Shown: positions 48,424 through 58,600 of the stretch, piece after piece | Numbering within the stretch: position 1 is the first letter of the stretch | Layout: every line of letters begins with the position of its first letter | DNA from: Microbulbifer sp. YPW1 | GTDB taxonomy: Bacteria; Pseudomonadota; Gammaproteobacteria; Pseudomonadales; Cellvibrionaceae | Length of the DNA: 64,000 bases | Reading direction: 5' to 3' | Assembly: GCF_013367775.1 (NCBI RefSeq) | Contig: NZ_CP055157.1 | Coordinates: 4,166,001-4,230,000, forward strand | Translations under genes and position numbers: made by a program | Notes under the pieces: generated by a model | The model's input: only the letters and a program-made list of their open reading frames with translations | The model's database searches: none | Told to the model about the DNA's origin: nothing

Positions 48424-51400
48424 GGCTCATCGAACTGCACTTCGAGTTCAACGGTGCCCGGAGCGTGGCGGCCGGTGGCCGTATCCACTATGCCATTGGA
48501 CTGATAAGTGATGTTCAGGGCGTGGGGGCCTTCGCTGTCAGCAATGGCTTCAACCACGCTGGACAGGGCACTTTCCGTGGCGGCTTCGTTGACGGCGGTA
48601 ACGGCATAGAAGTAATGCCCGTCTTCCGCCGGCAGGTCGCTGAACCTGGGTTCGCTCAGCAGCTGGCTGTTGAGCTTCTGCGCCTGCTGCGGGTTGCCGA
48701 AGGTGGCTACTGCACGATACACGTTGTAGCCAGTAATGGTGTTGTTGGCATCGCTGCTTTCCACCAGATCCCAGGACAGGGAGATCTGTCCCAGCTCCCG
48801 CTCGATGGCGGCCAGGTTGGCCGGCGCATCCGGGATCGAGGTGTTGAGCTCGATGGTGCGCGCGGCACTGTGCGGGCCGAAGCCACCACTGCGGTTGGGA
48901 TACTCCGCCGCGGCGGTGATGCTGTTCGCACCCTCTTCCAGGGTTACCTCGATCTGGAACTTGCCATAGCTGTTCACCAACTGCAGGTCCGCGGCGGGAG
49001 TGCCATCGCGATACAGCTGCACCTGGGTGCCCTTCTCCGCATTACCCTGGATCAGAACCAGCGGCTGGTTGCTGATGCTGCCGTCCACCGGGGCGGTGAT
49101 CTGCGGGGCGGCCGGTGGCGCCAGCAGTACCTCGAAGGTGTACTGGCCGATGGTGCTGTTTTCCCACACATCGAAGACTTTAACCGTGAGGGCGTGATCG
49201 CCATCGGTCAGCGTCTGCAATGTGAGGTTGCGACCGAAGGCACCATTGCTGGCGGCGTACTCGGTGCCGAGCAAGGTACCGTCCACGAAGAACTCGACGC
49301 GGGCAATGTCCGAGTCATCGCTGGCGGTGATCTCGAAGCGACCGTCCTGGGACAGCTGCGGTGCGGCGGCCAGGTCGAACTGGTCACTACCCTGCTGGTA
49401 GTGCGCGGCCTCGATCACCGGACCTTCGGTATCGGCTACCGGGGTAACAGCCACCGGGGTGACCTGCGGATCGCTGCCACCGGAGAGGTTGATCGCCGTT
49501 ACTGCCACGTAATAGGTGGTGCCGTTCTTCAGGCCGGCCAGGGACCAGGTGTGCTCGCTGTCCGCAGCGCTGCCTTTGCTCTGGACCTTCTTCGCCTGCA
49601 GGCCCTCCACCGAACTGAAGTTGGCCTCCTGCACATACACGGCGTAGTTCTTCAGCAGGTTGTAAGGAGCAACGCTGGACCAGGTAATGGCGGCCTGGCT
49701 GCTCTTCGGTTCTGCGGTAACGGTGGCCGGGTTCGGCAACAGGGTGGTGCCGGCATCGGTCACACCGTTAGAGGTATTACCGGCGGCATCGTAAGCGTAC
49801 ACGCGGATCGGATACGAGGTGGCCGGGTTGAGACCGGAGACCTGGTACTGTACCACGGCCGCGGGATCGGACAGGGATGCCAGCGGGATATCATCGATAC
49901 GCCCGTCAGCGTCATCCACGAACGCCACTTTATAACCGGCCAGATCACCATCGCTGTTGGCAGATGGGTTCCAGCGCAGGGACAGGCTATCTGCGCCCGG
50001 CTCTACAATCAGGTTGGCGATCTCATCCGGCGCCTGCACATCTACCGGCACCGCAGAGGCAGACACAACCGCGGGGTTAAACAACGCCTGGGTGTCGTAG
50101 GCGACCACGGCAAAGTGCGCTTCGGTGGCGCGCGGCAAACCCTCCACACGGAACTGCTTGGTGCCCTGCCCCACTACGGCTACCGGGGTTTTACCCGCGA
50201 TATCGGTAAAAGCGGACGCACTCTGATAGATACGGTACTCGTCGATATCGTTGCCGTTGGTGAACTCGTCGTAACTACTCCAATCCAGCAACAGGTCCGT
50301 ACCGCGGCCATTGGGATCGATCGACAGCGCGACCTGCCCCGGCGGGTTGTTATCGTAGCGGATCGAGGCGGAAGTGGGCGCACTCTCGTTACCCGCCGCA
50401 TCGCGCACCACAAACTCGATGGTGTTATCGCCCTGCAACAGCGCCACCTGTTTACTCCAGGTGGTCGCCGCCGACTCAATCACTTCGAGACTGCCATTAA
50501 CCAGTACCGCACTGCCGGCTTCTTTAGAACCGCTGAAGGCCTGGGCATTAACAGTAGTAATAGACGGATACTCGCCCAGCACCGTGGGTGCCGGTGGGGT
50601 GTAATCCAGTACGAAGTTATAGGTCTTCTGGGTGGACAGGTTGCCGAGCTTGTCCGCGATGCGGGCAACGATCTGGTACTCGCCGTCTAGGAATGGGGCA
50701 TCCGGGGTGAATTGCACCTGGCCTTCGTAGAGGGCGACGGAGCCGGACAGGGCTACGCCGTTGCGTTTTACGGTCAGGGTGCTGGCTTCGAGGTCTATGC
50801 CGCTGCCAGTTTCGGTAACTACCAAGGCGACAACCACCGGCGCTACATTGTATAGGCCGTTCGGATACGCGCTCACAATTTCTGGGGCTGTACTATCAAT
50901 ATCAAAAAGTACGGTAACCGACTCAGATACATTACCACTTAAATCTACAGCGGTAACTGAAATCGAGGAACTCCCCTCTGCCACCCGATAAGTCCCCGAC
51001 CAACTACCACTGCCAATAGAAATAAATTCAAAACCATCAATCCAAATAGCCGAATTTTCCTCACGCTCACCAGACAATACGACGTCGCGCGAATTAAAAA
51101 TGTTTACTTCAGGCGACACCAACTGATCAATAACAGGCTCAGCGGGAACCGTTGTATCGACCGTAAAGGTAAAAGTGTATTTATCGTCTATTGGCTCAAG
51201 TTCAATACCGTCTTGGTCTTGATCCATACCCAAGCCATTGCTCCCAAAAATATTGGGCCCAATGGTAAATGTATAGGCACCTTCCAATAAAGGCTCTCCC
51301 AGAAGGACCTTGAACTGTGAGATGCTGATAGGGTCAATGCCGATAATAGGCACCGAAAAACCTGAACTATCCAGGACCTCAAAATCATCGACGCCTACTG

Positions 51401-54400
51401 AACTAAAATCGATTCCCGATCCAAACCTGACGCCAAAAGAATCCAGATTACGATTTACATTGGTGCCAATATCCAGCGACCGAACAACTGGCGCCGAAGA
51501 CAAAATATACACACTGCCATCTTGTCCACCTTTAGCGGAGCTATTAGCGGAACCACCACTAGCGGAAATCAAACCAAGATCAAAGTCCTCATTTACACCG
51601 TAATACAGTGCAATGCAACCGCCGCCACCACCATAATAACTAGAACTATTACCGCCATCACCGCCATTCGCAGCGATATATCCTGCTCCAGACAAAGTAT
51701 TCGTAGTAATCCATATAGAACCACCACTTGGGCCACCATATGAAACTGGAGTTTGCCCGCTAGCAACTATCGCACCATCGATAGCCGCCTCGCCTACAAC
51801 CAATTTAACAGAGCCACCACCACGTACCGACGCCGAGCGGGAACTGCCAAAATTAGTAGGTTCTTCGATATTTTCATAAATTGGTGGGTTATCCCAACCT
51901 CCACCGGCACCACAGTTACTCGCGCCATAGTAGTCGCTAAATGAAGATCCAAAACCGCGACCAGTCACATCAATTTTTGAATCCGCATCTATATTTAACT
52001 GGTTAACGATCCAATTAAGCCCTATGAACGGTTCTTCCACATCTTGCTCAACTGGTTCGTGCTGCAACACCCCCCCTTCTACAAGCGATACATTTTCCCA
52101 AGCCTCACTAGGCTTAGATTTAGGAGCCGCATAAAAGCTTAATACCCCGCCGACACCATTTCCATCAACAATTAAATTACGCCCAACAGCTTCATCACCG
52201 TTATTTAAAGAGGCGACATCCAAAACAGCATCAGCTAGTACAACTTCTAGCGTTGTATTATTTTTAATAGGCCCGCGTAGAAGTGACTTCTCATCATCTT
52301 CTGGCGTCCCAAGAATACGAACAATCGACTCCCCTGAAGTGATATCTTTCCAGTAAATAGTACCTGCACCGCCTGTGGGCTTACTTGAACTGTAGGATGC
52401 ACCGCCTATTGCAGAAACATTATCCAGACTAAACCCGTTATTAGCCGCATAATAGACGGCTATTCGGCCACCGGCGCCACCTTGATAACTGGTGCTTCCA
52501 CCACTTGCTCCACCCTTTGCCGAAATAACACCAGTACCCGACAAAGTGTTTACAATCAACCAAATGGACCCACCACTGGCACCGCCGTAAGAACTGGGCT
52601 TCTGACCATCCGCGATTATTGTCCCATCAATAACAGCCTCTACCGCCTGAATTTTAATCGCGCCGCCACCCCGCACGGTGGCGCGTGACGAACTACCGAG
52701 GCTAGTCGGTTCCTCGAAACTACCATAAGTAGAATCACTACTTCTTCCAGCTCCAGCCCCCCCATGGCTAGCACCAAGGTAACTATTAACAGTGGTAGTG
52801 AGACCTCGTCCGGTGATATCGATTTTTGAGTTTGCATCTATGCTCAACTGCCCAACAACCCAGTCAAGCCCAATGTAAGGTCCGCTCTCATCTGGGTTTA
52901 CAACCTCATGCGTCAAGTTTCCACCATTAAATATGGTGACACTTTCCCATGACTCAGCGGGATGTGATAAAGGAGACGGGAAAAGGCTCAAAGTACCAGC
53001 ATCTATGATGACATTCCGTCCTGTCGCTTCACTGCTATTATCTATAGAAGCCTTATCCAGAGCCACATCGGCCAATACAACCTCTAACGTCGTATTGTTT
53101 TTTATGGGGCCGCGCAGAAGCGACTTCTCATCATCTTCTGGCGTCCCGAGAATACGAACAATCGACTCCCCTGAAGTGATATCTTTCCAGTAAATAGTAC
53201 CTGCACCGCCTGTGGGCTTACTTGAACTGTAGGATGCACCGCCTATTGCAGAAACATTATCCAGACTAAACCCGTTATTAGCCGCATAATAGACGGCTAT
53301 TCGGCCACCGGCGCCACCTTGATAACTGGTGCTTCCACCACTTGCTCCACCCTTTGCCGAAATAACACCAGTACCTGACAAAGTGTTTACAATCAACCAA
53401 ATGGACCCGCCACTGGCACCGCCGTATGAACTGGGCTTCTGACCATCCGCGATTATTGTCCCATCAATAACAGCCTCTACCGCCTGAATTTTAATCGCGC
53501 CGCCACCCCGCACGGTGGCGCGTGACGAACTACCGAGGCTAGTCGGTTCCTCGAAACTACCATAAGTAGAATCACTACTTCTTCCAGCTCCAGCCCCCCC
53601 ATGGCTAGCACCAAGGTAACTATTAACAGTGGTAGTGAGACCTCGTCCGGTGATATCGATTTTTGAGTTTGCATCTATGCTCAACTGCCCAACAACCCAG
53701 TCAAGCCCAATGTAAGGTCCGCTCTCATCTGGGTTTACAACCTCATGCGTCAAGTTTCCACCATTAAATATGGTGACACTTTCCCATGACTCAGCGGGAT
53801 GTGATAAAGGAGACGGGAAAAGGCTCAAAGTACCAGCATCTATGATGACATTCCGTCCTGTCGCTTCACTGCTATTATCTATAGAAGCCTTATCCAGAGC
53901 CACATCGGCCAATACAACCTCTAACGTCGTATTGTTTTTTATGGGGCCGCGCAGAAGCGACTTCTCATCATCTTCTGGCGTCCCGAGAATACGAACAATC
54001 GACTCCCCTGAAGTGATATCTTTCCAGTAAATAGTACCTGCACCGCCTGTGGGCTTACTTGAACTGTAGGATGCACCGCCTATTGCAGCGACATTATCCA
54101 GGCTAAACCCGTTATTAGCCGTATAATAGACGGCTATTCGGCCTCCAGCCCCACCGTAATAGCTAGAACTATTACCGCTCGGCCCTCCATTTGCGGACAA
54201 AGAGCCAGTGCCCGACAGGGTATTCACCAGTAGCCATATCGAACCACCACTAGCACCACCATATGAAGTCGGCTTCTCACCATTTGCGACAATAGCACCA
54301 TCGATAACTGCCTCATCCGCTTGCAGCTTAACTACTCCGCCACCTCTCACTGCACTATTAGATGAACGCCCGAAACTGGTCGGCTCTTCGAAACTACCAT

Positions 54401-55484
54401 AGGTAGAGTCAGCCTTTCTCCCACCGCCAGCACCACCGTGACTAGCGCCATAAGAAGTACTACTTGAAGTAGCCAGCCCTCTGCCAGACACATCGATCAC
54501 CGAGCCGGAAGATAGTCTGAAAAACTCTTCAACATGAAGATCTAACCCGACCTCGGCAGAGTGAGTTACCTTACCTCCATTCACTATCTCCAGTCGCTTG
54601 AATTTATGAGTCCCATCCATGGTTACTACAGCACCATCAACGACGATCTCTGCTCCTTCGTACTCCATATCCGATGAAGAAATATGAAAGTCCTCGGAAA
54701 AAACTACCGGCTCAGGGGAAGGCCCGGATGCACCTGTAGCGTATTGCGCAGAAAGTTCCTCCGCTGAAAGCACGCGATCATAAATTACGGCATCTGCAAA
54801 TTGTCCGTTTAGACGACTAACTTCCCAACCTTCAGCGCCCACATTGAAGTTCGTCTCTGACGAGGCAATAAAATGATTGGAATCCTGGTCGATAAGCACC
54901 CCGTTCCTATACAGCTTTGCTTCGTTTGCATCTGCGGTAACAGCCAGATAGTTCCAGACACCAGGCACAACGGGTTGATTATCGGAAAGTAGTACGGCAC
55001 CACTATCACTTAGAAACGTAAAATGATTGGCTTTCTGCTGGGCACCCGATTCAAAACCCTTATCAACACCTGCCACATAAAGACTAAAAGGGGTATCCTC
55101 GAGAGCTTCCGCGCCCTGGTGAAAGATAACTTGCCTCCCCCCCAAGGACTCGACTTTCACCCAAATACCAAATGAGAAAACACTTTCAAACGGGTGTACG
55201 TCAGAATCAAAATAGAATGAATCATATAGATCATTCGTGGAGGCGGCGTATTTTATATTTAACCCGGTATCAACCCGAACAGTCAGATCATTTTCATATA
55301 GGCGCGGAAGGTTACCCATAACCTCCTGATAGCTAGAGGTTTCAGTTGGCCAATACGCAATTGGACCAGAAGAAACTATCAAATCCCGATATGGATCCGA
55401 CCCTTGAGCAAGAGCAAAGCAACTGACAAACAAACCCAGAGCTGCAAGAACTTCCGATAAACGCCTCGAAAAACTACCCACCAC
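48366..55484 (-). CDS. Giant secreted LamG/Gly-rich/Ig protein, N-terminal segment
   Basis: A GTG at 55484 or 55481 starts a signal peptide (FSRRLSEVLAALGLFVSCFA); a TTG at 55523 is the frame limit. A LamG-like concanavalin domain (about 25-240, IAYWPTE...FGIWVKVE...FADAVIYDR) comes first. Four Gly/Ser-rich repeats of about 279 residues follow (each with GASHGGAG, GGAIKI, SYGGASGGSIWL, GGAGRIAVYY-like strings), then many Ig/FN3-like modules. Two middle repeats are almost identical in DNA. The frame stops at 48366 because one base is missing near 48423-48425 (GGG on the plus strand, four needed). GC is lower in 50900-55500 than in flanking genes. Likely an adhesin or surface-fibre protein. Confidence 0.82.
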   Translation of the reverse strand: MVGSFSRRLSEVLAALGLFVSCFALAQGSDPYRDLIVSSGPIAYWPTETSSYQEVMGNLPRLYENDLTVRVDTGLNIKYAASTNDLYDSFYFDSDVHPFESVFSFGIWVKVESLGGRQVIFHQGAEALEDTPFSLYVAGVDKGFESGAQQKANHFTFLSDSGAVLLSDNQPVVPGVWNYLAVTADANEAKLYRNGVLIDQDSNHFIASSETNFNVGAEGWEVSRLNGQFADAVIYDRVLSAEELSAQYATGASGPSPEPVVFSEDFHISSSDMEYEGAEIVVDGAVVTMDGTHKFKRLEIVNGGKVTHSAEVGLDLHVEEFFRLSSGSVIDVSGRGLATSSSTSYGASHGGAGGGRKADSTYGSFEEPTSFGRSSNSAVRGGGVVKLQADEAVIDGAIVANGEKPTSYGGASGGSIWLLVNTLSGTGSLSANGGPSGNSSSYYGGAGGRIAVYYTANNGFSLDNVAAIGGASYSSSKPTGGAGTIYWKDITSGESIVRILGTPEDDEKSLLRGPIKNNTTLEVVLADVALDKASIDNSSEATGRNVIIDAGTLSLFPSPLSHPAESWESVTIFNGGNLTHEVVNPDESGPYIGLDWVVGQLSIDANSKIDITGRGLTTTVNSYLGASHGGAGAGRSSDSTYGSFEEPTSLGSSSRATVRGGGAIKIQAVEAVIDGTIIADGQKPSSYGGASGGSIWLIVNTLSGTGVISAKGGASGGSTSYQGGAGGRIAVYYAANNGFSLDNVSAIGGASYSSSKPTGGAGTIYWKDITSGESIVRILGTPEDDEKSLLRGPIKNNTTLEVVLADVALDKASIDNSSEATGRNVIIDAGTLSLFPSPLSHPAESWESVTIFNGGNLTHEVVNPDESGPYIGLDWVVGQLSIDANSKIDITGRGLTTTVNSYLGASHGGAGAGRSSDSTYGSFEEPTSLGSSSRATVRGGGAIKIQAVEAVIDGTIIADGQKPSSYGGASGGSIWLIVNTLSGTGVISAKGGASGGSTSYQGGAGGRIAVYYAANNGFSLDNVSAIGGASYSSSKPTGGAGTIYWKDITSGESIVRILGTPEDDEKSLLRGPIKNNTTLEVVLADAVLDVASLNNGDEAVGRNLIVDGNGVGGVLSFYAAPKSKPSEAWENVSLVEGGVLQHEPVEQDVEEPFIGLNWIVNQLNIDADSKIDVTGRGFGSSFSDYYGASNCGAGGGWDNPPIYENIEEPTNFGSSRSASVRGGGSVKLVVGEAAIDGAIVASGQTPVSYGGPSGGSIWITTNTLSGAGYIAANGGDGGNSSSYYGGGGGCIALYYGVNEDFDLGLISASGGSANSSAKGGQDGSVYILSSAPVVRSLDIGTNVNRNLDSFGVRFGSGIDFSSVGVDDFEVLDSSGFSVPIIGIDPISISQFKVLLGEPLLEGAYTFTIGPNIFGSNGLGMDQDQDGIELEPIDDKYTFTFTVDTTVPAEPVIDQLVSPEVNIFNSRDVVLSGEREENSAIWIDGFEFISIGSGSWSGTYRVAEGSSSISVTAVDLSGNVSESVTVLFDIDSTAPEIVSAYPNGLYNVAPVVVALVVTETGSGIDLEASTLTVKRNGVALSGSVALYEGQVQFTPDAPFLDGEYQIVARIADKLGNLSTQKTYNFVLDYTPPAPTVLGEYPSITTVNAQAFSGSKEAGSAVLVNGSLEVIESAATTWSKQVALLQGDNTIEFVVRDAAGNESAPTSASIRYDNNPPGQVALSIDPNGRGTDLLLDWSSYDEFTNGNDIDEYRIYQSASAFTDIAGKTPVAVVGQGTKQFRVEGLPRATEAHFAVVAYDTQALFNPAVVSASAVPVDVQAPDEIANLIVEPGADSLSLRWNPSANSDGDLAGYKVAFVDDADGRIDDIPLASLSDPAAVVQYQVSGLNPATSYPIRVYAYDAAGNTSNGVTDAGTTLLPNPATVTAEPKSSQAAITWSSVAPYNLLKNYAVYVQEANFSSVEGLQAKKVQSKGSAADSEHTWSLAGLKNGTTYYVAVTAINLSGGSDPQVTPVAVTPVADTEGPVIEAAHYQQGSDQFDLAAAPQLSQDGRFEITASDDSDIARVEFFVDGTLLGTEYAASNGAFGRNLTLQTLTDGDHALTVKVFDVWENSTIGQYTFEVLLAPPAAPQITAPVDGSISNQPLVLIQGNAEKGTQVQLYRDGTPAADLQLVNSYGKFQIEVTLEEGANSITAAAEYPNRSGGFGPHSAARTIELNTSIPDAPANLAAIERELGQISLSWDLVESSDANNTITGYNVYRAVATFGNPQQAQKLNSQLLSEPRFSDLPAEDGHYFYAVTAVNEAATESALSSVVEAIADSEGPHALNITYQSNGIVDTATGRHAPGTVELEVQFDEPCATNPTLPWYRKAESRSR
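52293..53966 (-). repeat. Near-identical 837-bp tandem duplication inside the giant gene
   Basis: Two consecutive 837-bp units (about 52293-53129 and 53130-53966) differ at only a handful of positions. A third, partial copy continues to about 54110 before diverging. 837 bp is 279 codons, so the frame is kept. The outer copies of the same protein repeat (51500-52290 and 54110-54650) are much more diverged. Confidence 0.9.
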
Positions 55485-55637
55485 AATCCCTTTTTTAATA
55501 CAGGCACACTCGAAACTGTACAATCAGCGTCGATCGTGCTCACTTTAAATTCGTAATTTTTCCGATATAAACTTTGCAATGCGAATCACAGCAAGGTCAG
55601 GAGCGCCCCACCAGAAGCACTCCTACTGAACAATACC

Positions 55638-58600
55638 CTACTGCCATGCAAGCTGAATTGCCTCAGCGACCTGAGCCTGCTGCTCTGCATCAAGATTGAT
55701 CACACCCGCCACTGGAATGCCGATAGACATCAGGGTATTGGCAAGAGCATCTATCTTATCGAATGGCAGAAGCGCACCAGATTCGGTTGAAATCGCTTCA
55801 ATTCGATTATCGAGCGATTGCCAGTTAACGATTTTTATTGTCTCTGGCCCGGCGAGAAGATAGATATCAAGGTGAGAACCATTTCTAACGATCCAGACAT
55901 CCTCAGGCGTGATGGCGCCCTCGAGGTATAGGGTGTCGCCCTCACTTGATCCGGAGTCGCGGATAGAATCGGCACCGTCTCCACGGGCAAAGATATAGAT
56001 ATCCGCACCGGCATTTCCGTACAACGTATCAGTGCCTTCACCACCGCGAATGGTGTCGTCGCCAGGAGACCCTAATACCGTATCATTGCCTTTAGCCGCA
56101 TCAATTTCGGCGATACCCAGGAGCTCTGTGGTAGAGAAGTCCAAGGTGTTGTTCCCCGTCGTGCCTTGAATAATGTCCTGACCACCATTGCCATTGATTC
56201 TCTCGACGGTACTGGCACCTGCGTAGGCGGCCAACCGAATGAGATCACTACCAGTGGTGCCAAGCACTTCATCTATACCGTCACCACCTGCATAGCGATC
56301 GTACCCGGTATCTCCCGCTGTAATCAGGAATATATCGTCGCCTCCCTCACCATAGAGATTGTCGCTCCCCAGACCGCCCTCGATTGTGTCGCTTACCCCA
56401 GTTCCGTAAACGGTATCGTTACCAGACTGGGTAGCAATCAGGGAGATATTTACCAACGAGGTGTTACGGAAATCGAAGGTATTGTTTGCGCTGCTGCCCA
56501 CAATACGGTTGCTTCCGTCTTTACCATCAATGACTTCAACGGTCGCATTACCGGAGAAAGCACTGAGCCGGAAATCATCGTCTCCATCAGTACCCTGCAG
56601 GGTGTCATTACCCTCTCCACCTTCATAGCGGTCGTAACTCGTGTCTCCGGCGGTGTGAATAAAGATATCGTCGCCAGCATTGCCATACAGTTGATCGCTA
56701 CCTGTACCGCCAACAATCACATCATTACCCGATGTACCTTTTACGGTGTCATTCCCTGCGCCGGCATCTATCTCGGATATATTCAGAATTTCGGCACTGG
56801 AGAAGTCCAGTGTGTTATTGGCACTGTTGGACAGGATTCGGTTTACACCCAACTTCCCGTCGATGCGTTCAACGGTCGCTGCGCCGCTAAATGCACTGAA
56901 CAGCATGTCATCATCACCGTCTGTACCCAGCAGTTGGTCAAAACCTTCACCTCCGCTATAGCGATCACTTCCGGTATCGCCCTCTGTAAACAGGAACGTA
57001 TCGTCCCCGCTACCGCCGTCTAGATAGTCACTACCTAGCCCGCCAATAATGGTGTCAGCTGCACTGCTACCGTAAACGGTGTCATTGCCCGCACCAGCAT
57101 CGATAGAGCTGATACCGATCAACTGAGTGCTGGAGAAATCCAGCGTGTTATTGGCCGAGGTCGCGAGAATGATGTCGGTTCCACCATTACCATCCACGAT
57201 CTCAACGGATGCCTCTCCGGCAAATGCGCTGAAGCGGAATATGTCGTCGCCGGGTGTTCCCCGCAAGGAATCGATGCCAGTGCCGCCACGGTAGCTATCG
57301 AAACCGGTATCGCCTTCGGTAAGAAGGAACAGATCATCCCCTGCTTCGCCGTATACGTTGTCACTACCTACTCCGCCCTCGATGACATCCGCCAGGTCAG
57401 TGCCGTAGATGGTGTCATTGCCAGCAGCAGCATCAATCAGCGCAATACTTACCAGCTCTGTGCCGCGGAAATCCAGGGTGTTATTGGCACTGTTTGCCCG
57501 GAGGGTATTACTCCCCGCACCGCCATCAATTCTCTCAACTCGCGCATTGCCGCTGAACGCAGAGAGCCTCAGTACATCGTCATCTGCCGTAGCCAGTAAG
57601 GTGTCAAACCCATCGCCACCTTCGTAGCGGTCATATCCGGAATCACCAGCAGTGGCTACGAACACATCGTCCCCATCATTGCCGTAGAGCTTGTCGGACC
57701 CAATACCACCAATAATTCTGTCAGCGCCATCTGTACCGTAAACCGTATCGTTACCAGCCCCCATATCAATCTCAGCGATATTGAGCAGTTGAGTCTCACT
57801 GAAATCAAAGGTGTTATTAGCTGTCGACGCAACTATTCGATTGGTGCCAGAACCGCCATCAATAATTTCTACGCGACCATTGCCGCTAAAGACACTGAGA
57901 CGAATTTCATCATCGCCATCGGTACCGAGCAGGCGATCGATGCCCTCGCCGCCTTGATAATGGTCGAAGCCAGTATCGCCCTCTGTTACGTGGAAGGTAT
58001 CTGCCCCGCCATTACCATAAATCAGGTCCGAACCCTCTCCACCAATAATGATGTCAGCGGATTCAGAGCCTTTAACGGTATCATTCCCTTTACCGGCATC
58101 AATGGAGTCGATGGACACAAGCTGGGTTTCTGAGAAATCCAGGGTGTTGTTAGCACTGTTCGCCAGGATTCGGTTCATGCCGCCGCCACCATCGATCACT
58201 TCCACGCGTGCATTACCACTGAACACACTCAACCGGATAGTGTCGTCGGCAGTCGTACCCAAAATCCAGTCGTCACCTGCACCGCCATCGTACCGCTCAA
58301 ATCCTGTGTCTCCCGGAGTGAGCAGGAATCGATCATCCCCACCCTCACCATAGAGCTTGTCGCTACCCATACCGCCGATAATGGTGTCCGCAGTACTGGA
58401 GCCGTAGATCGTATCGTTGCCTGCCGCACCATCAATACGTGAAATATTGATCAGGCTGATGTCACGAAAATCCAGCGTGTTATTGGCGCTATTGGCGAGG
58501 ATCTGGTTAACACCGGCGCCGCCATCAATCGCCTCGACGCGGGCGTTACCGCTGAAAACACTGAAGCGGAACCAGTCATCTCCGTCACTACCGATCACCT

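Noticed and set aside
45082..50690. Long plus-strand frames (463, 454 and 741 residues) opposite the giant gene.
   Set aside because: They are antisense shadows of repetitive Ig/FN3 coding sequence, with no signal, motif or ribosome site.
52293..54110. A CRISPR or satellite array.
   Set aside because: The repeats are 837 bp, in frame and part of one coding sequence; there are no short direct repeats with unique spacers.
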